From: Nansenia antarctica
Lineage: Eukaryota > Chordata > Actinopteri > Argentiniformes > Microstomatidae
Assembly: GCA_963989245.1 (NCBI GenBank)
Contig: OZ022340.1
Coordinates: forward strand, 42,788,525-42,852,524
Direction: 5' to 3'
Length of the DNA stretch: 64,000 bases
The position numbers and the translations under genes are program-made. The notes under the pieces were generated by a model that searched no databases, was not told where the DNA came from, and worked only from the letters and a program-made list of their open reading frames with translations. Every line of letters starts with the position of its first letter. Position 1 is the first letter of the stretch. Positions 32,143 to 42,471 of this stretch are shown here, piece by piece.

Positions 32143-32216
32143 GCGGTGTGTTTGGCGCAGGGGTTAAGGCAGCCAGCTAGAGGTCCGAAGGTTGCCGGTT
32201 TGATACTTGATTTAGT
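32143..32216 (+). repeat. tRNA-like module (SINE head or tRNA pseudogene)
   Basis: TTTGGCGCAGGGGTTAAGGC resembles an A box and GGTTGCCGGTTTGATAC a degenerate B box. The acceptor stem does not pair convincingly, so this is not a functional tRNA. Confidence 0.4.
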
Positions 32217-32515
32217 TTAATGTTGTTGTTTTTTTTACATTTAACCGAAGCCTTCATGCAGATCGATTTACAATATATATACAGTATATATCTGTCTAAG
32301 TGAATCATCTATCCATCAGTAATCATAAGGAAAAAGTTATCTATGCCAAATCCAGGGTCCAGTTAGAAGAACATCATTTACTACTCAGAAAGGCTTCAAA
32401 CATCATTGTAATCGTGTCAGTTCTTGTAAATTAGCCTGCACCATCATTTTATAGCCTACATACTTTTTTAGATGAGATTTTAGATTAGATTCAGACAACG
32501 AAATGCAGTAAAAAG

Positions 32516-32600
32516 TGTGTCAGAAGAGGGATTTGAACCACCGTCTTAAAATGACGAATAAATACTATGGCAGCGGTCAATACCACTATGCCTCGTGACA
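32516..32600 (-). repeat. tRNA-like module, antisense
   Basis: On the minus strand GAGGCATAGTGGTATTGAC (D-arm/A-box-like) and GGTGGTTCAAATCCCTC (B-box/T-arm-like) are about 50 bases apart, as in tRNA-derived repeats. The anticodon arm is not clear. Confidence 0.4.
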
Positions 32601-32748
32601 ATATGACTGTGTGTAGCCTGCTGCTGATATCACCACAGTAGTAAATATTCATTCATTCAAATATGAACATATAACAATAACTGGGGCTAGTATGACCTAC
32701 GCATTTAATCAGTCAGCAATTTCTTGCCAAACCATTTCCCTCGCCTTG

Positions 32749-33026
32749 TTAATTGCGGCAGTATTTGACATCTTATTTTTAAGTCGGACCGCTGCGGAAT
32801 GTAGTATCTTCATTTCGACAGTTCGACTCTTCTGGGCTCTTTATGTCTGCGTGCATGCGCCCATATCGAGGATTTCTAAACCGTTGTTCTGTGAACACTG
32901 ATGACACAAGCCTGATCCTCGTCCGAGGAATCACTTGAGGCATGAATCCCAATCACGAGTTGCCTGAACGCGGCTTTTATTTTAATCGCCGATATACTAA
33001 TCAACATACGTGGAATAGCCCCCTGG
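32749..33026 (+). repeat. Dispersed repeat copy 2
   Basis: This is the partner of 24576-24846. It carries an extra stretch of about 55 bases (about 32935-32990) that is absent from copy 1. Confidence 0.75.
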
Positions 33027-33132
33027 AACACACAATCATTCATATTGCTAAACACTAAAGGCTGTTGTGCAATTTACAATCAGAACTTGAGCTACAAAAA
33101 GGGCCACAGGTGAGCTCCTAGTTGGCAAAACA

Positions 33133-34495
33133 ATGGATGACAATATCGAAGAGAGAGGTGGTCAGAGAGGCAGAGGCGTACGTGTGAGAGGAGGACGAGA
33201 AGGAGGAAGAGAAAGAGGAGGACAAGGAGGAGGAGGAAGAGAAGGACAAGGAAGAGGAGGACAAGGAGGAAGAGGGAGAAGGAGAGCTATCATCTCCAAT
33301 GAAATTCGGGCCACCATAATTGACCATGAGGGAGGCTGGCCAGAGGGTTCAACCCAATCTGAGCCGGTTTACTGTGGCAGCCATCATCCGGACCTTCAGA
33401 AATGAGGACAGGTACAAATCTATTTGCCTTACTGTAGTACTGCCTATCAATACAGACCTTAAAGTGATGATTACTGTAGAACATACTACAGTAGAACATA
33501 CTGGCAAACAAAGCATGTTCTACAGTATGTACGGCATGTACAATGAGATTGGGAACTGTATTCCTACTTTGGCAATACAGGAATCTTCTCCAGGGCCGAA
33601 AGATTACCACATCGTGGTGGGAGACAACGCCTTTTGACTGCTGAGCAGGAGACTGCAGTCGTGAACATGGTGTTGGCGGACAACACGGTTACACTCAAAC
33701 AAATTTGTGAAAAGGTTATTGCAGACCAGGAGGTGTTCAATAACATTGAAAGAGTGAGCCTGTCCACACTGGACCGCATCCTGAAATGAAATGCACTCCG
33801 GACGAGGCAGGTCTACAGGGTTCCCTTCGAACGGAACACAGACAGAGTCAAAGGACTACGGCATGACTATGTGCAAGTAAGTCCTATGTTCAGCACTGAT
33901 GCGTTACTGTATTATCCCAGTAATCTGATGTTGTTTTCCTATACGATGTTTCACATCAGCATACTACCCACTCTAGGGCCATTTCTGATATTCTCATGCT
34001 GTCTGTTTCAGAGTGTGCTGGAGCTAGACGCAGCTGCAGAAATACACAAGTTTATTTTTATTGATGAGGCGGGTTTCAACCTTGTCAAAAGAAGGCGCCG
34101 GGGAAGGAATGTTATCAGCCAGCGTGCCATTATCGAGGTCCCCGGCCAGCGTGGAGGAAACATCACCATGCCACCATGGGTCCATACAACACCGCCCGTC
34201 TCCTCTCGTTCCTTGATGGATTTCACACACTGCTCATTCCACCAGACCAAATAGACGGGTCGCAGCAGATCAACTACGTTGTAATCTGGGACAACGTAAG
34301 TTTCCACAGGTCTGCTGCGGTCCGTGACTGGTTCCGCGACCACCCACAGTTTTTCACTCAGTTCCTCCCACCATACTCTCCATTCCTCAACCCCGTTGAG
34401 GAGTTCTTCTCGGCCTGGAGGTGGAAAGTCTATGAGCGTCACCCACTGTTGTGGATCGCACTGCTCCAGGCGATCTACCGTGGGTAGAGCATTTG
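33133..34495 (+). pseudogene. Tc1/mariner (IS630-type) DDE transposase, with introns, broken
   Basis: The N-terminus is a Gly/Arg-rich RGG-like tract (33150-33290), followed by a helix-turn-helix region (MREAGQRVQPN; LTAEQETAVVNMV). The catalytic domain shows FIFIDEAGFNL (first Asp), VVIWDNVSFHR (second Asp) and LPPYSPFLNPVEEFF (Glu). I count 35 residues between the second Asp and the first Glu of the pair. Two introns fit GT-AG rules and restore homology: 33412-33593 and 33877-34011. Lesions are a frameshift near 33325, a TGA at 33787-33789, and a deletion near 34170 that shifts the frame between the first and second Asp. Terminal inverted repeats for this copy were not found. Confidence 0.8.
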
Positions 34496-34751
34496 TCTCA
34501 GGGGCACATCCATGGTCCAGGAGGGGGCGCTGTTTTGCAGTGTTCTCTTTTGCCCACTGGGTTTTAGTGCATAAATACCTTCCACCAGTAGCGGCACGAA
34601 GACTAGGGTTTGGGTTAGTTAGTTAGTTAGTTTCCTTTAAGTTAGGGCTGGGGAGGTTCCAGTTAAAGTGGGCTGTCTGTCCTATACTTGGTTATCGCAG
34701 TTTGATGGTCTCAGCTTTAGGGTTTTGTGATTTTTTTTTTTTTTTTTTTGC
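34496..34751. other. Simple sequence spacer
   Basis: Contains TTAG repeats (about 34614-34630) and a run of about 20 T (34731-34749). No gene is seen. Confidence 0.6.
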
Positions 34752-35186
34752 TTGCATAGGGTACTATGGCCTCAATTAGAGGAGTTTGTTGACTCCCCAT
34801 CGGTAGCACTATTAGACCAGTGTACTAAGGACCAGTTGCTGTCTATTTCTGAGCACTATAAGATTGAGATTCCTAGTAAAAGACTGAAGGACAAGGTCAT
34901 GTCCAGTTTAAGGTCTGGGTTGGTAGTGGGAGGTATTCTCAAACCAACTGAGGGAGTTCAGTCTGGGGTGTTCACCACTCTAACTTTTGAACAACAAAAA
35001 GAACTGTTGGTAATAGGACGAACAGCAGACCGAACAGAGTTGGAGTTGCGGTTAGAGCTTGAAAAAATAAAACACAAGACTGAGCTGGCTAAATTAGAAT
35101 TACAGCATGAGAAACTACGTCTGATCAGCGAGGGTAGGCTGCCCAGGTCATCTTATAATATGGATGATAGTGTCGACACTCGCTAG
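34752..35186 (+). pseudogene. Gmr1-like gag, N-terminal segment
   Basis: The open frame reads from within an older gag: FVDSPSVALLDQCTKDQLLS and RLKDKVMSSLRSGLV, then a charged helical stretch (LRLELEKIKHKTELAKLELQ). This layout (a short conserved head followed by a coiled-coil-like helix) is what I recall from gags of this gypsy type in fish. The real start codon is not identified. The stop at 35184 lies at the LINE junction. Confidence 0.6.
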
Positions 35187-35638
35187 TCAAGCCAGAATAC
35201 TGACCACTACTCTTCCGGTGGCGCTGCTCTGTAGCGACCCGGGCTGCCTCGCTGCTGCCTCGTACTGATGTTTGTTTGTTTTATCGTGTTTTTAGCAGTT
35301 TAACGCTGTGTGAGCCTGTATTCATACCTGTGTGGTAACGAGATGATGGTTTTAGCAAGACTACTGTTCATTATTTTTATCGTCTGGGAGCTTATAAAAC
35401 AATGTCGCTCCATGCCCGTTTCTGTTAAACTTTTAAACTGCACCAGATGAATGTGAACATATCTTGCTCATCGTTTTATTTCCACTCTTGTTTTAATCAG
35501 GGCCACCTTCTGTTTGTGTGCTAATATTCTGTATTGTCTGTTGCTCTTTGTTGGCTGCTGTGGGGTGCAAGCCCAATACACATTTCCCAGTGATGGGACA
35601 ATAAAGTGACTTTTGACTTGACTTTTGACTTTTGACTT
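35187..35638 (+). mobile_element. LINE 3' end inserted in the gypsy gag
   Basis: About 450 bp separate the two gag segments. The block ends with GGGACAATAAAGTGACTTTT and tandem units of TTTTGACTTGAC, a typical short-repeat tail of CR1/L2/Rex1-group LINEs. No coding sequence remains, so it is heavily 5'-truncated. A target duplication was not seen. Confidence 0.6.
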
Positions 35639-35639
35639 G

Positions 35640-36290
35640 TTGGGGGCGGCTACATCGATTGATATAACAAGACAGTTGCGTCTGCTTCCACCATTTAGTG
35701 AAAACGACCCAGATACATTCTTTTTATTATTTGAGCGTTTGGCGGACGTTAGAAACTGGCCTGATGAGGATCGTGCAGTAATGCTACAGTGTGTGTTTAC
35801 CAGTAAAGCCCAGAAGGCATACTCCGCTTTGAGTCCCACTGATTGTAAGTGTTACGAAGGTATTAAATCAACGGTGCTTAGAGCCTATGAGCTTGTACCA
35901 GAAGCGTATCGACAGCGGTTCCGAACATGGGAAAAAGGAGATAATCAGTCTCATGTGGAGTTTGCACGTGATCTGGTTACCCCGTTTACCTGTTGGTGTT
36001 CGGCATCTAGGGTAGAAACATTTGATCAACTGTGTGACCTGATGATATTGGAACAATTTAAAAACGTGTTACCTAATAATGTGACAACTTACATTACAGA
36101 GCAGACGGCGAGTGACACAGCCGTCTTGGCCGATGAATATGTGTTAATTCACAAATGTAATGTTAGTGGGCCAGGTACTGAGAGAGTTTTTCTCCTCGTC
36201 CAAATGTTTGCTCTGATGTGAATGATGATGGCGCACTGTGTCACTATTGCAGAGGGGTTGGACATTGGGTACGGGAATGTCCAGTACTAA
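35640..36290 (+). pseudogene. Gmr1-like gag, capsid (SCAN-like) and zinc knuckle
   Basis: The frame encodes LPPFSENDPDTFFLLFERLA, then YRQRFRTWEKGDNQSHVEFA, TFDQLCDLMILEQFKNVLP and a helix with EQTASD. The order (F/YR-R-FR, W, LxDLMxLEQFxxxLP) follows the SCAN dimerisation domain of vertebrate zinc-finger proteins, which arose from gypsy capsids. After a frame change near 36215 a zinc knuckle CHYCRGVGHWVREC (C-X2-C-X4-H-X4-C, about 36238-36281) is present. It is a pseudogene because of the frame change and the upstream insertion. Confidence 0.7.
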
Positions 36291-36329
36291 AATTAAAAAA
36301 TAGATTCCCTATTCCCGGTGAAACCGGCG

Positions 36330-36640
36330 GCACTGGCTAATTCATTCGACCCAGGGGCGTTGCCGTGTGTTGATAAGTATCGCCCGTTTGTTTCTGATGG
36401 TTTTGTGTCGTTGCAGGGCAGTGAACATCGGCTGCCGGTAAAGATACTGCGGGACACTGGTTAGATCGATTCATTTTGTGCGGGCCTCAGTGTTACCTTT
36501 TCCATCGGAAACTAACAAAGGGGACGTTATTTTGATCCAAGGGATGGGTATGTCTGTGTTCCCTGTACCCGTGCATTACATTTATAGAAAGTACTCAGAT
36601 GAAATGTTGATCTTACCCGTGTCGTACGTAGAAAACCACG
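36330..36640 (+). pseudogene. Gmr1-like protease start
   Basis: Open stretches encode FVSLQGSEHRLPVKILRDTG, where DTG is the protease active site, followed directly by a TAG. After a frame change come RASVLPF and VILIQGMGMSVFPVPVH. The rest of the protease and pol are lost. Confidence 0.5.
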
Positions 36641-37205
36641 TCCACGTAGGGATTTATACAATTTCAACTAGAGTAAATTTGACCGTGGAAACGATCGTAG
36701 CTCTACGATCGTTTATTGACCTTGCGTACGCACATTACCTACTGGTTATGCAGAGTTATTACAGGCATGTGAGCCGCACTGCCTACTGTAATTCATGCGA
36801 AGTGAACGTGACTCGTAATAAAATGTTCAATGTTGTTATCAGCCGAGAAAATTCGTTTAATTCAAGATTTAAAGGGAACTGATGTTTATGATTGTATTTC
36901 AGTCTTCCTTTATATTCCTCCGGAGCTGTCAAGGCAACGCCATCTCCCCTTCAACATGCCTAATGTGCTAAATTATACTGGATTTTTCCCGGTGTCTCCG
37001 GTGTCTGGGAGTGAGCAGCCATATTTTCAATGTCACCTGATAAGAATAAGACCATTATATTATTACAGTATAAGCATTTGCTGGTTAGTTGTCATCAGCA
37101 CTCAAGTTGAGGGGGGATGAGGGGGGATGGCATCCCCCGTGAAATAAAAAACGGTAAAAATCATCCCCCTTCTAAAACTGCCTTCCCCCCTTTCCATCCC
37201 TTATG
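36641..37205. other. No recognised gene; contains a perfect hairpin
   Basis: The only clear structure is an inverted repeat with 12-bp arms, AAACGATCGTAG at 36689-36700 and CTACGATCGTTT at 36703-36714, with a two-base loop. The open frame 36478-36882 covers the protease end and runs past it without a protein pattern. Confidence 0.5.
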
Positions 37206-37614
37206 TCATTTTATCAATGAACGTGGTATTAATCCATGTAGCACCCTATAATGTAATAATTTCCTGATAATGTAATAACGCCTGATAATGTAATAAAATG
37301 TCCACTTAACTCCATCGAAAATGTAATAAAACCCAATAATGTAATAATTTTCCAATAATGTAATAAAATAACCTGACTGATATTGTAATACAATTTTCAC
37401 TGATAATGTAATACCTTATTACATTATTGGGAATTTATTACACTTTCAGGTGGGTCTTTTTTTTAACTGATAATGTAATACTTGACAGATAATGTAATAC
37501 TATGTTCATTTTCAATCAAAATTGTTTTTTAAGAATCTAAGACTTGTATACACTGGATTTAAGAATCTAAGAATCTTATTTACACTGGATTTGAAATAAC
37601 AGAATTACTACTGG
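37206..37614. repeat. ATTACATTAT-rich repeat element, copy A (left part)
   Basis: From about 37240 to 37500 the 10-mer ATAATGTAAT or its reverse complement recurs about ten times, with spacings of about 15-35 bases. GTAGCACCCTATAATGTAAT starts the block. Two copies of ACACTGGATTT with TTAAGAATCTAAG follow. The block matches 52500-53780 in inverted orientation, and it continues at 44404-44489 on the other side of Gypsy-3. Confidence 0.8.
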
Positions 37615-37983
37615 TGTCACAGCTCCGCCCCTGGCTCATCAGCCGTCTATCAGTGGTGCCAGGTGTGGCCGATTAAGACCGCGACTGGCTCCTACTTAAG
37701 CTCTGCTCCTGCTTCCAGTCAACGCCAGATCGTAGCCATTCATGGTTGGTTCCTAGTGTTCGTACCCTCTACTCTATTCGTTACCCGTTATCCTAGCCTA
37801 ACCCTCTGCCTGCCTGACCCCCTGCCTGTCTGACTACCTGCCTGCCTGCCTGACCCCCCTGCCTGTTCTACCTACCTCCAGCCTGCTCCCCCTGACACCC
37901 CAACCCTAACAATAAATCACTATTATTGTTGTACTACCTGTTCTCCGTTGTCTGCTTCTGGGTTCCGCCCTCTGGTCGTGACA
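37615..37983 (+). repeat. Gypsy-3 5' LTR
   Basis: 369 bp, TGTCAC...GTGACA. CTACTTAAG at 37692-37700 is a plausible TATA-like element about 25-30 bases upstream of the presumed transcript start near 37724. ACAATAAATCA near 37909 includes a polyadenylation signal. CCTGC-rich simple repeats lie near 37805-37865. Confidence 0.9.
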
Positions 37984-37984
37984 G

Positions 37985-37995
37985 TACGATCTGGC
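37985..37995 (+). promoter_or_regulatory. Gypsy-3 self-primer binding site
   Basis: TACGATCTGGC lies one base after the 5' LTR. It is the exact reverse complement of GCCAGATCGTA at 37724-37734 inside the LTR. An 11-base match between the primer site and the RNA 5' end is the arrangement known from Tf1, whose mRNA folds back and primes its own reverse transcription. No tRNA match is seen. Confidence 0.75.
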
Positions 37996-37996
37996 C

Positions 37997-39010
37997 ATGT
38001 CGAACCCAGCAGACATCGAGACAGTCCGTCAGATGGTTACTAGTAATTACACCGTGTTGGAGAAACATGACTCCCTCCTACAGGAGATAGTGGGGAGGCT
38101 CCGTGACATGAACACAACTCTGACCAGTTTCCAGGGTGTGGGAGTAGCCGCCGCCGCCGCTGCTAGCGCCACACCGATCGCTCCCCAGCTCCCGTCCGCT
38201 CCAGTGATCCGAGAGCCCCGGGTCCCCATGCCGGATCGTTACGACGGCAAACAGGGTTGCTGTCGTTCCTTCCTCATGCAGTGTGAGCTAGTGATGGAAC
38301 AACAGCCTACGTCCTTCTCCACGGACCGGGGTCGGGTCTGCCTGGTAATCGGTCTCCTCCGTGGGGTCGCTCTGGAGTGGGCGTCGGCGCTGTGGGAGAG
38401 ACAGGACCCACTCACTGCTTCCTACTCAGCTTTCTCCGGTGAAATGAGGAAGATATTCTATCACCCGGTCCGGGGCTTGGACGCTTCCAAACGCCTCCTT
38501 GCCCTCCGTCAAGGTACTCTGAGTGTAGCTGACTATGCTATTAGTTTCCGCACCCTGGCAGCTGCGAGTGGGTGGAACGACGCAGCCCTCGTCGCGGCGT
38601 TCACCGGTGGACTCGCTGAAACCATCAAGGACGAGCTGGTGTCACATCCCGAGCCCTCCGACCTGGATGGATTAATCTCCCTGGCCATCAGAGTGGATAA
38701 TCGCCTATCTGAACGGAGACATGAACGCGGAAGTCGTTCCCCCATTAGCTTCGTCACCCGGCGTGCTTCATGTATTCCAGACCCTATTAATTATTCTCGT
38801 TCTTTTCAGCCCAACGTCACTCCTAGAGAGGAGACGTCCTCTGTCCCCGAACCCATGCAGCTTGGTCGGATGCGTCTCAGCCAGGAGGAGCGCCACCGGC
38901 GTTTTGAAAACAACAGCTGCCTTTACTGTGGGGAGCTCGGTCATTACCTCTCCACCTGTCCCACTCGGCCGTTAAACCGGCAGGCTCGTCAGGAGAGGGG
39001 AGGATCCTAA
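37997..39010 (+). CDS. Gypsy-3 gag
   Basis: This 337-residue capsid protein has its ATG at 37997, only 13 bases after the LTR. A head ([20 protein letters not shown]) precedes an Ala-rich linker. The retrotransposon gag domain follows ([20 protein letters not shown] to [20 protein letters not shown]). One zinc knuckle [14 protein letters not shown] (C-X2-C-X4-H-X4-C) lies near residues 309-322. The same gag family gave rise to the mammalian domesticated sushi-derived genes (PEG10/RTL group). The stop is at 39008. Pol is in the -1 frame and is open across this stop, but no canonical slippery heptamer is evident there. Confidence 0.9.
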   Translation: MSNPADIETVRQMVTSNYTVLEKHDSLLQEIVGRLRDMNTTLTSFQGVGVAAAAAASATPIAPQLPSAPVIREPRVPMPDRYDGKQGCCRSFLMQCELVMEQQPTSFSTDRGRVCLVIGLLRGVALEWASALWERQDPLTASYSAFSGEMRKIFYHPVRGLDASKRLLALRQGTLSVADYAISFRTLAAASGWNDAALVAAFTGGLAETIKDELVSHPEPSDLDGLISLAIRVDNRLSERRHERGSRSPISFVTRRASCIPDPINYSRSFQPNVTPREETSSVPEPMQLGRMRLSQEERHRRFENNSCLYCGELGHYLSTCPTRPLNRQARQERGGS

Positions 39011-42000
39011 CGAACCATTCTGCTATCTCTGCCTCTCCCCCCACCCGGACCCAGCTCAACGCCACTATCACCGTTAAAGGTCAGTCCACTGTGTTCCCCG
39101 CCCTCATTGACTCTGGTGCTGATGGCAATTTTATGGATGTGTCTCTGGTGGAGCAGTTAGGTCTCTCCACCAGTCCCCTAGACGTGCCCCTAGAGGCCAT
39201 CGCTTTGGATGGCAGGCTCCTCGCCAAGGTTACGGATAGGACAGAGCCTGTGTCTATGTTACTGTCCGGCAATCACCAGGAGGAGGTGAGTTTTTTCATC
39301 ACGTGCACTCCCCATGCTCCCATTGTTCTGGGTCACCCCTGGCTGGCTAGACATAACCCCAACATCAACTGGGCCCACGCCAGGGTAGATAGTTGGAGCC
39401 TCGAGTGTCATGCCACCTGTCTCCGGTCCGCTGTGTCTACCCCTGCTTCCCTCCAGGCGCCCAGACCTGAGGTCCCTGACCTTTCTTCTATCCCGCCGGA
39501 GTATCAGGACCTCCAGCAGGTGTTCTGTAAGCAGCTAGCCCTCTCCCTACCCCCTCATCGGCCCTATGATTGCGCCATTGACTTGCTGCCCGGAGCACCT
39601 CTTCCTAGCAGCCGCCTGTACAGCATCTCCAAACCCGAACGGGTGGAATGTAGCATGGAATGCTACATCAATGACTCCCTGGCTGCTGGCCTCATCCGCC
39701 CCTCCTCCTCACCCGTGGGCGCTGGTTTTTTCTTTGTTGTTAAGAAGGACAAGACTCTGCGGCCCTGCATAGACTACAGGGGGCTTAACAACATCACGGT
39801 CAAGAATTCTTACCCTTTACCCCTCTTGAATACTGCTTTTGATTCTCTCCAGGGAGCCACAGTGTTCACGAAGCACGACCTCCGCAACGCCTACCACCTT
39901 GTTCGTATCCGAGAGGGGGATGAGTGGAAGACAGGGTTCAACACCCCGTTAGGTCACTTTGAATACCTGGTCATGCCTTTTGGCCTCACTAATGCCCCTG
40001 CTGTGTTTCAGGCCTTAGTCAATGATGTCCTCAGAGACATGATAGGCCATTTTGTATTTGTTTACCTCAATGACATTTTAATTTTTTCAAGGGACCCAGT
40101 CACCCATGTCCAGCATGTCCATCGGGTGCTTCAGCGTCTCCTCGAGAACCGTCTGTTTGTGAAGAGGGAGAAGTGCGAATTCCATGTCCCGTTGGTATCG
40201 TTCCTGGGTTACATCGTCTCCAACGGACAGGTGAGGATGGACCCCGCTAAGGTGAGAGCAGTCCTGGAGTGGCCCGTCCCCAATAACCTTAAGCAGCTCC
40301 AGAGATTCGTAGGGTTTGCCAATTTTTATAGGCGGTTCATCCGCAACTATAGCCGTGTCGCGGTCCCACTCACTGCTCTCACTTCCACTTCCTGTCGGTA
40401 CCTATGGACCCCCGAGGCCGAGAAGGCCTTCCTCGACCTTAAGACCCGCTTTACCTCGGCGCCCATTCTCATTCAGCCGGACCCCTCCAGGCAGTTCGTG
40501 GTGGAGGTGGATGCCTCAGACATCGGGGTGGGGGCTGTCCTCTCCCAACGCTCTACGGACGGTAAGGTCCATCCCTGCGCCTTCCTGTCCCACCGTCTCT
40601 CTCCGGCGGAGAGAAACTATGACGTTGGTAACCGTGAGCTGCTAGCCGTGAAGCTGGCATTAGAGGAATGGAGGCATTGGCTGGAGGGCTCGGAACAACC
40701 CTTCCTCGTTTGGACCGACCACAGAAAGTTGGAGTACATCCGTTCGGCTAAACGGCTCAATTCCCGCCAGGCCAGATGGGCGCTGTTTTTTGGCCGTTTT
40801 AATTTTTCTCTTCATTTCAGGCCGGGATCCAGGAACGTGAAGCCCGATGCCCTGTCCCGCCTGTATGACAAGGAGGGTGAGACCAGCGCACTCCCGGACA
40901 CCATCATGCCGGCCACCTGCGTGGTCGCGGCCGTCACCTGGGAGATTGAGGAGGCGGTCAGGACCGCTCAGCCCGAACCTGGAAACGGTCCTCCTGGTCG
41001 CCTATTCGTCCCTGACACGGTGAGATTCCGAGTGCTGCTATGGGCTCACGCATCCACCCTCACCTGCCACCCTGGGGTGAGTAGGACCCTGGCGTTCCTC
41101 CGCCGGCACTTTTGGTGGGCAACCATGCCTGAGGACACCAAGTCCTTTGTGCTGGCCTGTCCTGTGTGTGCCCAGAACAAGTCATCCAACCGGCCCAGTT
41201 CTGGCCTACTGCGCCCTCTGCCCATTCCCCGTCGCCCCTGGTCCCATGTGGCCCTGGATTTCGTTTCTGGTCTTCCGATGTCTGATGGTATGACTGTTAT
41301 TTTGACTGTTGTCGACCGTTTTAGCAAATTTGCCCACTTTCTGCCCCTGCCCAAGCTTCCTTCCGCCAGGGAGACGGCGGATCTGTTGGTGAGAGAGGTG
41401 TTCCGGCCCCACGGCCTACCCACTGACGTGGTGTGGTGTCTGATCGGGGACCACAGTTCACCTCGGCGGTTTGGAAGGCTTTCTGCTCCGCCCTCGGGGC
41501 GTCCATCAGCCTGATTTCTGGGTTCCACCCCCAGACCAACGGCCAGGCGGAGAGGGCCAACCAGAAGCTGGAGTCCACCCTGCGCTGCTTGGTGTCAGCC
41601 AACCCTTCTACCTGGGCGTCCCAATTACCGTGGGTGGAGTACGCCCACAACACCCTGACTACCTCGGCCACAGGTATGTCACCATTTCAGTGCCTTTACG
41701 GCTATCAGCCTCCTCTGTTTCCATCCCAGGAGGAGGAGATCCTGGTTCCGTCCGTCCAGGCTCACCTCCGCCGCTGCCATAGGACCTGGCATCGGGCCCG
41801 TGCCACCCTTCTTCGGTCCTCTGGGCGTTATCAACGACAGGCCAACAGTCGGCGTGTCCCTGCTCCCAATTATTCTCCCGGGGACAAGGTATGGCTCTCC
41901 ACTAGGGATCTACCGTTGAGGACTGAGTCTAAGAAATTGTCTCAGAGATTCATTGGTCCCTTCATCATTGAGCGGGTGATCAACCCCATGGTCATGCGCC

Positions 42001-42419
42001 TCAAGCTTCCCCGTACCCTCCGTGTCCATCCCTCCTTCCATGTTTCCCTCCTCAAACCTGTGTCCTCCAGTCCCCTGTCTCCTCCAGTTCCCGACCCACC
42101 CCCCCCCAGGATGATTGATGCTCTCCCTACCTACACCGTCCACCGCCTCTTGGATTCTCGTCGCCGTGGTCGAGGGTTCCAGTACCTGGTGGACTGGGAG
42201 GGTTATGGCCCTGAGGAGAGGTGCTGGGTCCCTCCGCGACATATCCTCGACCCTACGGTCGTCCAGGACTTCCACCGCCGACACCCCGGCAAACCTGGTG
42301 GTCCGCCCAGAGGCGTCCGTCGGAGGCGGGATACTGTCACAGCTCCGCCCCTGGCTCATCAGCCGTCTATCAGTGGTGCCAGGTGTGGCCGATTAAGACC
42401 GCGACTGGCTCCTACTTAA
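39011..42419 (+). pseudogene. Gypsy-3 pol with chromodomain
   Basis: The frame is open from before the gag stop to 41514 and then resumes in another frame (41433-42419). Protease: [12 protein letters not shown] (about 39100). Reverse transcriptase: [15 protein letters not shown] [20 protein letters not shown], and [12 protein letters not shown], where the first catalytic Asp is Asn (codon 40069-40071). RNase [15 protein letters not shown]. Integrase zinc finger: [17 protein letters not shown]... CPVC. Integrase core: D in [10 protein letters not shown], then a frameshift near 41440 just at the second Asp block, then E in [12 protein letters not shown]. The C-terminal chromodomain [19 protein letters not shown] (about 42178-42234) directs such elements to modified histones. 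The catalytic change and the frameshift make it non-functional. Confidence 0.92.
42320..42334 (+). promoter_or_regulatory. Gypsy-3 polypurine tract (weak)
   Basis: CGGAGGCGGGATAC precedes the 3' LTR. It is purine-rich and in the expected place, but short and interrupted. Confidence 0.5.
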
Positions 42420-42471
42420 GCTCTGCTCCTGCTTCCAGTCAACGCCAGATCGTAGTCATTTATGGTTGGTT

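Larger units (their letters stand above)
31710..33026. mobile_element. Non-coding inverted-repeat element, PIF/Harbinger-like termini
   Basis: The left end CCAGGGGGGTATTCCA (31710-31725) pairs with the right end TGGAATAGCCCCCTGG (33011-33026, reverse complement CCAGGGGGCTATTCCA). The right 270 bp is the same repeat as at 24576-24846. GGGGGTATTCCA-type ends are common among fish Harbinger-like elements, but I could not confirm a 3-bp target duplication. The interior has no transposase and carries two tRNA-like modules. Confidence 0.55.
34752..36640 (+). mobile_element. Gmr1-like Ty3/gypsy remnant (gag and start of protease)
   Basis: Two gag segments and a protease start lie in order, interrupted by a LINE 3' end (35187-35638). 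No LTR, reverse transcriptase or integrase is found nearby. The capsid segment has the SCAN-like pattern that is known to derive from Gmr1-type gypsy capsids, hence the name. The remnant stops being recognisable at about 36640. Confidence 0.65.

Noticed and set aside
33118..33327. Ser-rich open frame on the minus strand
   Set aside because: It is the complement of the Gly/Arg-rich transposase head and a composition artefact.
36478..37120. Two open frames after the gypsy protease remnant
   Set aside because: Apart from the protease end no domain or repeat supports them. They may be chance frames.
39000..39020. A canonical slippery heptamer at the Gypsy-3 gag/pol junction
   Set aside because: Pol is in the -1 frame and open across the stop, but no X-XXY-YYZ heptamer of the known type is visible in the overlap. 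I make no claim about the mechanism.
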